Source: Zoroaster sp. YZ-2022 (lineage: Eukaryota > Echinodermata > Asteroidea > Forcipulatida > Zoroasteridae). From it: 64,000 nucleotides of DNA. The notes under the pieces are model-generated. The model did no database searches. It was not told the DNA's origin and worked only from the letters and a program-made list of their open reading frames with translations. Below, in pieces: positions 1 through 12,129 of this stretch. The stretch lies in the NCBI GenBank assembly GCA_029582265.1, contig CM055816.1, positions 26,328,820-26,392,819 on the forward strand, in the 5' to 3' direction. Within the stretch, counting starts at the first letter, position 1, and the number at the start of each line of letters is the position of its first letter. A program made the translations under genes and the position numbers.

Positions 1-1089
1 ACTAATAATCTAAATTTAAATTCCATATCTTGTCAAAACGCTGTCTTTATGAAAACCATTAAATCTTCAGTTTTAATGAGATGTCAGCAGGAAATAATTT
101 ATATCTTAATTCATAAAATTGTGCTTCCCCACACCCCCAGGCAGGGGTGGAATATTTACTTCAGTCGGGGGGGGGGGGGGTGACAGCACATTACAATACA
201 ATTACAATTAAATACCGGTATGATTTTCCCTGATGGCAATGAATAAATACTTTGTAAATCTCAGATGTGTTTCAATTTGATGTACAATAAAGTTGTATAA
301 TGGTAGAAAAGAGGTTTCAGTTTTGTTGTTGTAGCTAAACTTTTTTGAGGTTAACACATGCAAGTGTTTTGGTCTCTGAAAATATAAACTTATTTCTGTT
401 TGGCCTAATTGAGGAAAGAAGAGGCAAGCAAGACGTGGTTTGTAAATCAATATTTTTCTCCGTCTCATTTGTTGAATTGTAATACTAAACAACCTTGATA
501 TTTTACAGCAGCTACGACAGTCTTTTGTCACGTAGAGTTACTGACAGCAAAGTAAATATTTTAGCCAACCATAACTAACACACTGCACTTTAGTTCCGTT
601 TCCAGCTTTCCGCATAATTTATTTGTCATTGTAGCCAGTTGAGGTATGAACTGATCAGCACGAGACTATATTCTTGATACAATGTAGAATATTCAACTGT
701 AGCCTGTAAATGATACACTGTATACTTACTTATATTTCAAGATTGTTTAATTCAAGACATTTTCACATAAAAATACTTGATAATTTGATAAACCTCGCTG
801 TGGTATGAACGTGGAAATCTGTCTTGTTTAATTTTCTTGCTTGTTACAACTGTTCCAATGAGTCAACATTTAGCATCCATCAAAAACCTATGAGACATTT
901 GTAATTGTGTTAATCAGACTAAAAATGTACGTAACAGTGAAAGTAATCATTTGAATTACATATAATGTTACTAATAATAATGTTTGGCTTTACCAACTGA
1001 GCTATCTAGCCTTATGTTGGCGGTCTCTCTATTTTGAATTACATATAATGTCACTCATAATGTTTGGAATAAACAAAGAACAACTTAAT
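1..1089. other. A+T-rich non-coding stretch
   Basis: No exon with recognisable protein similarity was found on either strand. Visible landmarks are a run of 14 G at 167-180 and, at about 988-1025 on the minus strand, a truncated tRNA-like head (TAGCTCAGTTGGTAAAGC) sharing its 5' flank (GACCGCCAA) with the fuller copy just downstream. Confidence 0.5.
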
Positions 1090-1172
1090 AGAAGTGAATT
1101 TGAACCTGTGACCTCAGGGTTAATGTGCTGATGCTCTACCAAGTGAGCTATCTAGTCCTACATTGGCGGTCT
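1090..1172 (-). repeat. tRNA-derived repeat (SINE head or tRNA pseudogene)
   Basis: Read on the minus strand this has an A-box-like D-arm (TAGCTCACTTGGTAGAGC) and a B-box-like T-arm (GGTTCAAATTC) at tRNA-like spacing. The acceptor stem does not close and the anticodon stem is weak, so it is a tRNA-derived repeat rather than a working tRNA. The same head, truncated, lies about 120 bp upstream in the window with the same flank GACCGCCAA, which supports a dispersed family. Confidence 0.6.
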
Positions 1173-2930
1173 ACATAATTGATCAATATCTTTGTTCAGG
1201 GGGCGGTAGTCAGAAGTCACAGAATGCTGTATAGCCACGGATCACGCCCCATGTTACCATACAAAATAATACAAATTTTATTTAGTGTATTCTGTATTCT
1301 AATTGTTAATCAGGTACTAACCACATTGTTATGTTTACCTCTTTGATATACACTGTAAAAATTATTTGCACTTCTTCTACAATCCATCACTATTTTGTCC
1401 CCCTTTTGTGCAATTTTTTTTTTAAAAACATAAAAAATGAAGTGCATAATAAGAGCATCTGAGGCACTTGAGGTGCTTAATATTTGGCACTTGACCGACA
1501 CTTTATTTGTGATTTTAGACCAGTACTATCTTGTCCCAAAATAACTGGCATAGTATAGACACTTGAGGAACCTCAACCGAACTATCCTTATTTTATTCTA
1601 CACCTGAGCTACAAGAATGTAAATGGAAATGGAATGATTTTTATTTTAACAGGTCTAAACATCATAAAATCTGAATATGGATTGATCTAAGAAATAAAAG
1701 GTAAGACAAATTTGCTTGTTAAAAGAATTGGAGAGTGGCTTGGTTGATGATGCTGGCGATAGGTTAATTGAGGTGGTACAACTACATGCACCTCTGTGCT
1801 CTCGAATAGTCTTATTGAAAGCCAGCCCCGGTCCCTCACCGTCCATTCCCTATCCACTTGAGGGTCAAACAATCACACACAAACAACAAACCTCAATATC
1901 CCTCACCCGATGAGCAAAGTGAGTCGGTGTATAGGCCTATTTTCTCAATCGACGAATGAGGTGTGTTGGGTCGCTCGATTTGAACACAATGAATGATAAA
2001 GCGAGAGTTAGGGTAATACTTCTATACGCTCAAGAATTTCATGCTACAAAACGTATACAACAAACACATCAGGCACTAAATAAATAATACAACCAACATA
2101 CACTCTTAAAACCACATTGATCAATCTCTCGGTTAAAATAATAAAAATAGTGTTAACCATTTAAATTGGTAATTTTTTAACAAATCTGTTTTTAGAGTGC
2201 ATAGACTTTAAAATAATTAGGAACATTTGATTATCTCTATGAACTCAAGTACCTTTTTACAATGAACATAATGTTTTATTTCACTTATATATTTCTTACC
2301 ACAGTGGGTTTTATTTGTAACTGAATTAGTTATTAATTTTATCTTTTATTTTAGTTTTATTTGTTTATATGTTTTATTATGTTTATTGTTTATTGATCAT
2401 TTTAATTTTATCTTTTGAATTACATTTTAATTCCCAGGGCCACGAGGGAGACCACGTGTTACATGAACGCGATACCCTGATAAAACATCAGAAATAAATA
2501 AATAAAATACAACCTGGGAAGCAGCAATCTGGGCATCACTAGAAGAGGATGCGATTTCTTGTTATTATAAAATTAGATCAAACCACATAATTATTAGTAA
2601 AAGCACTTACGGAATATATACAGGCAGCTCTGAGGTCTGCTCAAAAACAGAAACATCTCTAGTTTGATGTATTACCTTGTTCACAATAAAAGAAAAATAA
2701 ACATCTTTATAACTTAACACACGACTCAGTTTTGCTGTCCCGATGTAATTGTACAACGTAATTATCTTTGGCGAGGACTGCAGTATCTGCCCATATCAAT
2801 TGATATATCAAAGAATGATATTTCTGAGCTATTCGTATCTGAAAGAGAAAATTCCGAGCCATGTGCGTGTTTCTTGGTGTGCATGTATATGTATCTACAC
2901 GTAGTACAAATACACGTGCATACACATGTG
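1173..2930. other. Non-coding stretch with dispersed-repeat fragments
   Basis: No exon recognised. Pieces at about 1200-1265 and 2505-2560 resemble the repeat at 31943-32085 (shared phrases around 'agccacggatcacgcccc' and 'acaacctgggaag'), so part of this interval is interspersed repeat. Confidence 0.45.
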
Positions 2931-3480
2931 AGTATATTCGAGCGAGGTCTTCAGGGTTTCCGTCCCGGTGTCTGGACTGGCTCTTGCCGCGCTGGCAAGG
3001 TTAGAAAACCTTGGTGTTCAATTTGAAATAAAGAACAAGTTACTTGTTAACTATATGTATGCTAGCCATCAGCACCAGATCAATAAATAAATTTGCAGAA
3101 AAAACAACGTCTTTCCAATTACGTAATTACAGAATTAGTTACCATTTTAATTTATTAATGGAAAAACTAAATTATTAAAAGGGATAACAAATCAACAAAT
3201 TTAATACATTTTCCACAAGGGGAAGTTTGGGTAGTTCAATAATTAAAGGAGGCTTCCCAAACCATTCATCACACCTGCATCCACACACAGTGTGGTAGTT
3301 TCTACACTGTAGCCAGTGTACGTAAACGGCTTCAGCGAAGCCGAGCGAGGTCTCCGGGTTCCTCGGTGCCCAGACTGACGCTTGTCGCGCTGGCAGGCTG
3401 AGAAAACGCCGGTGTTATTCAATTTGAAACGATAATAGCAACCATCAGCAACCATCAAAAAATAAGTTTGCAGAAAAATA
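2931..3480. repeat. Repeat module, copy 1
   Basis: Composite repeat: a segment around 'cgtcccggtgtctggactgg', then 'gggaagtttgggtagttc', then a G+C-richer part with 'gtacgtaaacggcttc' and 'aatttgaaacgata'. It recurs with many small differences at 8100-8690 and partly at 5105-5345, each time next to the same LINE 3' region, so LINE and module were probably copied together. Confidence 0.65.
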
Positions 3481-4970
3481 ATTATTTAGAAACATTTCAA
3501 AACATTATGAAATAAATTAGATCATTTGTTCCAATTCTTTATTAAGATGCAACAAAATGCAACAAAACTATAAGCTGTAAATTAATTAATGAGGAAGCAA
3601 AGCTTTTGTACCCTTCCCTATGGACAAACAAAACACAATCATTATGACATAATACAAAACAAGACAGGACAAACAAAAACATGAGTAAGACTGGATGTAG
3701 CTTCATTTGAGAGATTATGAAAGAAAAAAAAGATATATAATAAACAGAGGGAAAAAATAAAATTAAGTTATCTACATAAACATTCTAAAATGCTACTTTT
3801 AAGGGTTTTTGTCAAAATATGTCAGGGAAACAGTTTGTCCTAAGTCAGTATGACTTAACACTACTCTGTAAGAGGATATTTTTGTGAGTGAGATTCCTAC
3901 TAAAATTAACATAGATATTACCATTTGATGAACTACGAGTCTCATAGGAGTGAACAGAAGAAATTAATGTAAACCAAGAATGAAAACTAGCAGGCAGTAA
4001 GTTTGAATATATTTAAACCTAAATGTCCCCCAAATTAAGATAAAAGGTTTTCAAAAAAGGGTAGATCACAGAACCTTGTTTACAATGCGAACTGCACGTT
4101 TTTGTAGAATAAATAACTTGTAACAAAGTGTAGTGAGTTTACCCAAGTAAGAATTACATAATGCAAATCAGGTGTTAAAAGAACTGTTTTTGGTTTAAAA
4201 ATGTTTCAATCGTCTCATAATACCAACATTTTTAGAAATCTTACAAGGCAAAGATATTAACATGGTCGTTCCATAGGAGATTCTCATCAATATAAATACC
4301 AAGGAATTTGGTGCTTTATTTTGCTTTAGTTGATTACCATTGAAACTGAGAGGAACAGATCACGTATATTTGAGGTGTCTAGAATAAAAAGACTATAAAG
4401 TTGGATTTCAGTAAATTAATAGAAAGTCTATTAGATAAGAGCCAATTAATTATTTTAACTAGCTCAGTGTGTAAAATACAATCTGCATTATTTACATTGT
4501 GATGGATATAAATTAAATTTGTACCATCAGCAAAATAAACAAATGATATAATTTTTGATGAATTACAAATATCATTAATATCAATAATAAACCATAAAGG
4601 GACCTAATACACTGCCTTGGGGAACTCTGCATGAAATGGATGGATCAAAGAGAGTTAAAGGAAACAAACTGTTGTTCTGTGATAAATAACTCCTGAACCA
4701 ATCCCAAAATAAATCCACACACCATAATGCTCTAATTTAGAAATAAGAATGTTTTGATTTACAGTGTCAAAAGCCTTGAAAAGGGTTTCCGGAAAATACC
4801 AACAGAAAACTGCTTATTTTCTATGGCTTCAGTAATGGTATTTAAAACATTAGAAATTGCAAGTTCAGGTGAACGTCAGGTTGTAAAAATGTATTTCAAT
4901 GACATAATGAGATACATTTTATTTCAACAAGAAATGAATAAACATTTAATTTATTAATGGAAGAACAATT
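3481..4970 (-). mobile_element. Non-LTR retrotransposon (LINE) 3' fragment, broken
   Basis: On the minus strand, broken frames carry reverse-transcriptase landmarks in order: a block ending in KLEHYGVRGF-like residues (about 4690-4800), a CRVPQGSVLGP block (about 4590-4640), a FAD-type active-site block (about 4525-4545, here damaged), and a terminal LQKRAVRIVNKV block (about 4068-4120). This order is typical of CR1/L2/Jockey-like LINEs. The 3' part up to about 3520 is A-rich untranslated sequence. Many frameshifts make it a dead fragment. Related copies lie at 7000-7960 and 8690-10815 in the same orientation. Confidence 0.75.
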
Positions 4971-5104
4971 TTATTGAACTTCTTTATTTGTAAGCACAAT
5001 AATTAATTTTACTAAATGCAAATTCTTTTGAAATACATTGTGAAGTAAATGAATTAAAGTAATATAAAATCTAAATGAAATAAATGTTAATTATTAAGAG
5101 GATA

Positions 5105-5345
5105 ACGAAATCAGCAAATCTAATACATTTTCCACAGGGGAAGTTTGGGTAGTTCAATAATTAAAGGGGTTTCTACAAACTAGTCATCACACCTGCATAC
5201 ATACACAGTGTGGTAGTTTCACACACTGTGCCAGTGTACGTAAACAGCTTCGGCGAAGCAGGCGACGTCTCTGGGGTTCCCCGGTGCCAGACTGACGCTT
5301 GCCGCGCTGGTAGGCTGAGAAAACGCTGGTGTTCAATTTGAAACG
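5105..5345. repeat. Repeat module, partial copy
   Basis: A shorter copy of the module seen at 3180-3460 and 8370-8640 (shared 'gggaagtttgggtagttcaa' and 'gtgtacgtaaacagcttc'). It directly follows the upstream LINE fragment. Confidence 0.65.
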
Positions 5346-6439
5346 ATATGTAACCATACTTTTGCCTGATTTGTGAGGCCTCTTAGTATGTCACTACACC
5401 GATTTTGAAGCCAACCTATGACGAGAAACTGGAGACCTTTATTAATAAACATTTGAAGAACAACTTTATTGCCCTTCTTCATTTGTACAGCACAATAATT
5501 AATTTTACTAAATGCAAATTCTTTGGGAAATACATTATGAAGTAATTGAATTAAAAGTAAATATGAATATCCTAAATAGAAATAAATGTTAATCATTACA
5601 AATGACTCGGCGAGGAGGATGGATCATGATATTAAAAAAACAAAAACATCACAGTTATTTGTTTAGGCTGTTCATTTTATCTATTTTATTACAGGTTTTT
5701 CAGATGAATTAAAAAAGTGCATTCAATTTAATACGCGACTCATTAAATATGATATGAAAATGAATGCTCCTTTACGTCATCATTCAATCAGCAAAACGAT
5801 ACATTCAAATTTATAAGTTGAGCATTCTATCGTCATGTAACCTAACTCATTGATAACGTAAGTACGTTCCCAATTGAAAGAACCAATCGCAAGCGATTGA
5901 TCAAAATTAATTTTATCAATTGGCATTCATTTTGTCACATGTTTACTTTCAATTCTCAGGCCGGGTATGAAAGTTTGGGACATATTCATTATATGCATTG
6001 TTTAATACATTCAGTTATCATCAAATTTAGGGAAAAACATTTTGAAATAATATCTTTCTTAAAAATGGCGGTTCCTCAGACTAAATAGTTTATTGTGAAG
6101 ATTGATACCATCATCATCTTTATACCAACTAAGTTGTACATTAACATTCAAAGGTATTTTTTTTTTAAATATCAGTTCTATAACCTACCTTTAAAACAAA
6201 AATATTAAATTCAACAAAACTTATTTTAGGCCTACTCTGTGTTGTGTGTCTTCATTATAATTGTTCATTATTATTTCCTTGTATATTAAATAATATATAT
6301 CTTCTTCAGTTAGGGTCCTTCGTTTTTCAACGTTATACAAATAAATTGCCCGACTCTTTTCCTCCATGTTCAATATTGCTGTTGTTAAGTGTATATGACT
6401 ATTTACCAGGCAATTTGATGGTTAACATTAATCATTTCC
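5346..6439. other. Non-coding stretch
   Basis: No exon recognised. About 5440-5600 repeats the A+T-rich text also present near 4960-5080 and 7850-7990. The remainder shows no clear structure. Confidence 0.4.
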
Positions 6440-6650
6440 TCCAACCACTCTTACTCAAAGAAACTGACCATGAAGGTCCCCAAGTTGTGGAATTCTGTGG
6501 CAATCTTTTACAAATATTCAATATTAAAGCATTACGGTGTGCGTGGATTTCGTCTTGGATTGGTTCAGGGGTTGTTATCACATAGAACAACAATTTGTTT
6601 CCTTTAACTCTCTCTTGATCCATCCATTTCATGCGGAGTCCCCATACGCA
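6440..6650 (+). mobile_element. LINE reverse-transcriptase fragment, opposite orientation
   Basis: The + strand reads a broken reverse-transcriptase block of the KLEHYGVRGFxLxW type followed by a damaged CGVPxxS block near 6630-6650. It corresponds to the minus-strand block at about 4600-4760, so it is an inverted fragment of the same LINE family. It has no intact frame. Confidence 0.65.
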
Positions 6651-6999
6651 GTGCCAGTGACGCTGGCTGATGCCTTATACACAGTATGATTGTTGTAATG
6701 AATGGGTCTAAGTGTAATCATTACGTGCCATTATGTTGATATACAGTACAATATACCCAATCGGCACCGGTGGACGGGTTTCTATAACAAAGAAACAAAA
6801 AGCAACTTGAAATTTCTAGTCCTTGAAAAAGCAAAATGTATACAGTGTATAATCGTTGCAATGAATAGATATTGTAATCATACACAATATACCAAATCGA
6901 CAGCGGTGCATGGGTTTCTAAAAAAGAAGGAACAATTCCTTGTGAGCTGGTACAATTAACTAGCTAATTGTAGTCAAAACTACACTGCTCAAAATGCAC

Positions 7000-7960
7000 A
7001 ACACGTGAAAAGTGTTTAAAATGTTGCAGAGTGTGGGTTTACCCAAGTAAAATTACATAATTCAAATCGGGTGTTAAAAGAACTGTTTTTGGTTTAACAA
7101 AATGTTTCAATCGTCTCATAATACCAACATTTTAAGAAATTTTACTAGGCAAGATAGTGCCATGAGAGATTCTCTTCAATATAAATACCAAGGAATTTGG
7201 TGCTTACTTTAACTTGCTTGAGTTGATTACCATTTTAAACTGAGAGGAACAGATCACGTATATTTGAGTTGTCTAGAAAAAAAAGACTATAAGTTGGATT
7301 TCAGTAAATTAATAGAAAGTCTATTAGATAAGAGCCAATTAATTATTTTAACTAGCTCGGTGTGTGAAATACGAGCTGCATTATTTACATTGTGATGGAT
7401 ATAAATTAAATTTGTATCATCAGCAAATAAACAAAAGGATATAATTTTTGATGAATAACAAATATCATTAATATAAATAATAAACAATAAGGGACCTAAT
7501 ACACTGCCTTGGGGAACTCTGCATGAAATGTATGGATCAAGAGAGAGTTAAAGGAAACAAACTGTTTTCTTATGTGATAAATAACTCCTGAACCAATCCA
7601 AGGTTAAATCCACGCACACCATAATGCTCTAATTTAGAAATAAGAATGTTTTGATTACAGTGTCAAAAGCCTTGGAAAGGTTCCGGAAAATATCAACAGA
7701 AAACTGCTTATATTCTATGGCTTCAGTAATTGTATTTAAAACATTAGAAATTGCAAGTTCAGGTGAACGTCAGGCTCTAAAATAGTATTTTCAATGACAT
7801 AATGAGATCAATTTTTATTTCAACAAGAAATGAATAAACATTTAAGTTATTAATGGAAGAACAATTTTATTGACCTTCTTCATTTGTAAGCACAATAATT
7901 AATTTTACTTCATGCAAATTCTTTGGGAAATACATTGTGAAGTAAATGGATTAAAGTAAA
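7000..7960 (-). mobile_element. LINE fragment with FADD active-site motif
   Basis: Minus-strand copy of the LINE at 3481-4970, covering the terminal region through the reverse-transcriptase core. The best preserved part (7287-7487) contains IYINDI followed about 15 residues later by LFADDTNLI. FADD is the YADD-type catalytic box of LINE reverse transcriptases. The upstream VPQGSVLGP block lies near 7490-7530. The copy is interrupted by stops and frameshifts. Confidence 0.8.
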
Positions 7961-8099
7961 TATATGAAAATCTAAATGAAATAAATGTTAATTATTAAGA
8001 GGATAACGAAATCAGAAAATCTAATACATTTTCCACAGGAGGAAGTTTGGGTGTATGTGTGTGTATATACACGCATATACTGAAATACACGTGTATACA

Positions 8100-8690
8100 C
8101 ATTGAGTATATTCGAGCAGGAAGTCTTACAAGATTTCCGTCCCGGTGTCCGGACTGGCTCTTGCCTCCTGGCAGGGTGAGAAAACGCTTCGGTGTTCAAT
8201 TTGAAACAAAGAACAAGTTACATGTTAACTATATGTATACTTAATACATCAGCACCAGATCAAGAAATAAATTTGCAGAAAAACGTCTTTCCAATTACAT
8301 AATGAGATCAACTTTTTATTTCAACAAGAAATTAGTTACAAAATTTAATTTATTAATGGAAAAACTAAATTATTAAGAGGGATACGAAATCAACAAATTT
8401 AATAACATTTTCCACAGGGGAGGTTTGGGTAGTTCAATAATTAAAGGAGGCTTCCCAAACCATTCATCACACACCTGCATCCATACACAGTTAATGGTAG
8501 TTTCACACACTGGCAGCGGCAGTGTACGTAAACGGCTTCCAGCGAAGCCGAGCGAAGGTCTCCGGGGTTCCTCGCTGCCTGTGACTGACGCTTCATCGCG
8601 CTGGCAGGCTGAGGAAACGCCGGTGTTCAATTTGAAACGACAGCCGTAACCATCAGCCAACCATCAAAAAAAATTATTTGCAGAGAAAAA
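8100..8690. repeat. Repeat module, copy 2
   Basis: Second near-full copy of the module at 2931-3480, in the same order and orientation, again followed by the LINE 3' end. Together with the flanking LINE it suggests an old direct duplication of several kilobases, followed by divergence and insertions. Confidence 0.65.
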
Positions 8691-10815
8691 TTATTATTTA
8701 GGAAAACACTTCGAAACATTATGAAATAAATTAGAGATCATTTGTTCCAATTCTTTATTAAGTATGCAACAAAATGCAACAAAAGCTATAAGCTGTAAAT
8801 TAATTAATGGGAAACAAAGCTTTTGTACCCTTTCCTATGGACAAACAAAACGCATATCATTATGACATAATACAAAACAAAAGACAAGGACAGCCTACAA
8901 AAACATGAGTAAAAAGACTGGATGTAAGCTTCATTTTGAGAGGTTATGAGAAAGAAAACAAAGATTCTAAAAATTGTAAAATGCTACTTTTAGTTGTTTG
9001 TCAAAAGATATCAGGGAAACAGTTTGTCTTAGTCAGTATGACTTAACACCATTCTGTGCCCAGGGAGGTCTTGGATTCGAATCCCGCCCCAGCGCCTGTA
9101 AGACGCTATATTTGTAGGTAAGGTTGTCCTACTAAAATTAACATAAAATATTACCATTTGATGAACTACGAGAGTCTCATAGGAGTGAACAGAAGGAATT
9201 AATGTAAACCAAGAATGAAAACTTAGCAGGCAGTAAGTTAAGAATATATTTTAAACCTTAAAGTGTCCCCCAAATTAAGATAAAAGGTTTTTCAAAAAGG
9301 GTAGATCACAGAACCTTGTTTACAATGCGAACTGCACGTTTTTGTAGAATGAATAACTTGTAACAAAGCTGTAGTGAGTTTACCCCAAATAGGAGAATTG
9401 TATAATGCAAATCAGGAATTGTTAATACCCCAGTCACATTTGCCTTACAGCTAGGATACGGCAGCCGTAGACCCCCAAATGGAAGAGATACCTGCGGGCG
9501 GCCGCAGAAGGATTTTTGGGAACCTCAGCGTGTAGCCTTGAGGCGTATCCCTATCTTTTACGGACCGTAGGGGTCGCCGTGAGATTATAGCGCGGCGTTA
9601 TAACTTTTCTTTTCCAGGTTCGCCATAGTACCAATTAGACACGCCTGTAGCCATACCGTAGGCGGTTCCACGTCGACCATACGTTGGCCGTACCGGTGGC
9701 GCTTGCGTTTGCCGTACTGCGGCTTTACCCTAGGGTGTTAAGTGACTTTTGTGGACCCATCAAAAAGATATTGCGGCGGCCGCAGGAATCCCACGCCCGG
9801 CCACCATAGGGCAGCCTCAATAGGCGGCCCTACGGTACCCGTATGCAACGGCCTTGCGGTATGAAGCAAACCCTGCGGCCAACGCCAAAGGCCAACGCAA
9901 GGCTTACGATGCGGGGACCGTACGGCGACCGTGGGTCTGCTAAAGCATTTTGTCAAAACCCGCCGGCCGCCGCAGGAATTAAACGCCTGAGGCAACCGTG
10001 CGTCATCACTTTCAAAAAGGCCCCTACGGCAGCTGCAGGTTTTCTGTCTCCAAAAGATTCTAAATACGCCATGTGGCTACCTTTACATATGTGACTGCTA
10101 GTGTAAGGACACTGCAAGTGGGAATGCTGCGGCGGCCGATAATTACTACATTGGCCGTAGATATTATAGACCCTACGGCCGCCTTGGCAAATGTGACTGG
10201 GGCATAAAAGAACTGTTTTTGGTTTTAAAATGTTTCAATCATCTCTTGGTTAATACCAACATTTTTAGAAATGCCTTATACAGCCGAATATTAACATGAT
10301 AGTTCCATGAGAGATTCTCATCCAATATAAATACAAATGAATTTGGTGCTTTTATTTTGCTTTAGTTGATTACCATTTAAACTGAGGAGGAACAGATCAC
10401 GTATATTTGAGTTGTCTAGAACAAAGACTAAGTGAAGTTGGATTTCAAGCAAATTAATAGAAAGTCTATTAGATAAGAGCAATTAATTATTTTAACTAGC
10501 TCAGTGTGTAAAATACGAAGCTGCATTATTTACATTGTGATGGATATAAATTAAATTTGTACCATCAGCAAATAAACAAAAGGATATAATTTTTTGATGA
10601 ATTACAAATATCATTACTTATCAATAATAAACAATAAAGGACCTAATACACTGCCTTGGGGAACTCTGTGTGAAATGGATGGATCTGAGAGAGGTTAAAG
10701 GGAAACAAACTGTTGTTCTATGTGATAAATAACTCCTGAACCAATCCCAAGCGCAGAAATCCACGCACATCGTAATTCTCTAATTTAGAAATAAGAATGG
10801 TATGAATTCATTTTG
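8691..10815 (-). mobile_element. LINE fragment, third copy, running into assembly gap
   Basis: Minus-strand LINE copy homologous to 3481-4800: 3' untranslated part (about 8740-8950), LQKRAVRIVNKV-like block (about 9302-9360), then after an inserted element (9428-10202) the reverse-transcriptase core (10205-10800). It is cut by the N run. A roughly 40-bp insertion at about 9059-9100, absent from the copy near 3850, carries a perfect B-box-like word (GGATTCGAATCCC, 9073-9085), which looks like a SINE remnant. Confidence 0.7.
9428..10202. mobile_element. G+C-rich inverted-repeat element nested in a LINE
   Basis: The ends are inverted repeats: CCCCAGTCACATTTGCC at 9428 and GGCAAATGTGACTGGGG ending at 10202. 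The interior is far more G+C-rich than its surroundings and is full of 'tacggc'/'gccgta' words on both strands. The other LINE copies (near 4170 and 7070) lack it, so it is an insertion of about 775 bp. No transposase frame is seen, so it is probably a non-autonomous DNA transposon of unknown superfamily. Confidence 0.75.
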
Positions 10816-11315
10816 NNNNNNNNNNNNNNNNNNNNNNNNNNNNNNNNNNNNNNNNNNNNNNNNNNNNNNNNNNNNNNNNNNNNNNNNNNNNNNNNNNNNN
10901 NNNNNNNNNNNNNNNNNNNNNNNNNNNNNNNNNNNNNNNNNNNNNNNNNNNNNNNNNNNNNNNNNNNNNNNNNNNNNNNNNNNNNNNNNNNNNNNNNNNN
11001 NNNNNNNNNNNNNNNNNNNNNNNNNNNNNNNNNNNNNNNNNNNNNNNNNNNNNNNNNNNNNNNNNNNNNNNNNNNNNNNNNNNNNNNNNNNNNNNNNNNN
11101 NNNNNNNNNNNNNNNNNNNNNNNNNNNNNNNNNNNNNNNNNNNNNNNNNNNNNNNNNNNNNNNNNNNNNNNNNNNNNNNNNNNNNNNNNNNNNNNNNNNN
11201 NNNNNNNNNNNNNNNNNNNNNNNNNNNNNNNNNNNNNNNNNNNNNNNNNNNNNNNNNNNNNNNNNNNNNNNNNNNNNNNNNNNNNNNNNNNNNNNNNNNN
11301 NNNNNNNNNNNNNNN
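10816..11315. other. Assembly gap (500 N)
   Basis: Exactly 500 N, the usual placeholder for a gap of unknown length. It interrupts the third LINE copy. Confidence 0.99.
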
Positions 11316-12129
11316 ATGGGAGACCACTTTACCCTGCAATCTCAGTGGTCATGTGACAGTGCACAGAAGGGTAACCATAGGAGGCCACTGGCAACAGCTA
11401 ATGGCTTGGAGTGGCCTGAATGGGTTGTTTGCACTGATTGTAGGAGGGTTCTTTGAGTGGGTTTTACAATAAGTAAGTTTCAAAGAGTTTCATATTCTAA
11501 TTTCACTCACAGTTGAGATTCGGTATTCCCCATTTGCCAAGAGATAAATTCATCAGAAAACTGAATAAAATTTATATTTTCACAATAACTCGCGGTTAAA
11601 AGGCCATTTTCTCAAGCCCTTTTTTTTTTTTAATTAGAAACGGCCAAAGTCAATCTTTGTTTACATCGCGGCATATTACAGTATGTAGTACAGTAGCTGA
11701 AAGAAACTCAATGAGACTCTGTGTACAATGCTTGGTTTTCTGATACACATGAACATCTTTCATGAATTTTCTGTCTATTCACACCGTGCGTGAGCTGTTG
11801 AGGGCATATATGTGACCTGTTACAACGAAATGAGCGTAAAGTCGCACTATACCATTTCACAATCACAGTACAGCAGGAAAAGTGAAAAATCAGAGGGGAG
11901 GTCTCATTTTTGTTATTATATTTGTAATTTGTAAATCTCCTTAAATATCGATTTCCAAATTTTCAGTTTGATCAGACAATTAAAAACCTCAATTTCAGGC
12001 CAATTTCGTTGGTACATGTAGCTTTTATCGTGTTCTGACAAACAACTTGAAACAAAGACGGAAACAAAGCTGCAAATCCCCCTCTGGTAGTCTGGGGGAT
12101 CACTGTAACCCCAAGTGTTATATATCTTT
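11316..12129. other. Non-coding stretch
   Basis: No exon recognised on either strand and no clear repeat structure. Confidence 0.4.

Noticed and set aside
10785..11472. Long open frames across the N run
   Set aside because: They consist almost wholly of unknown bases and are artefacts of the gap. The same holds for the frames across 32333-33079.
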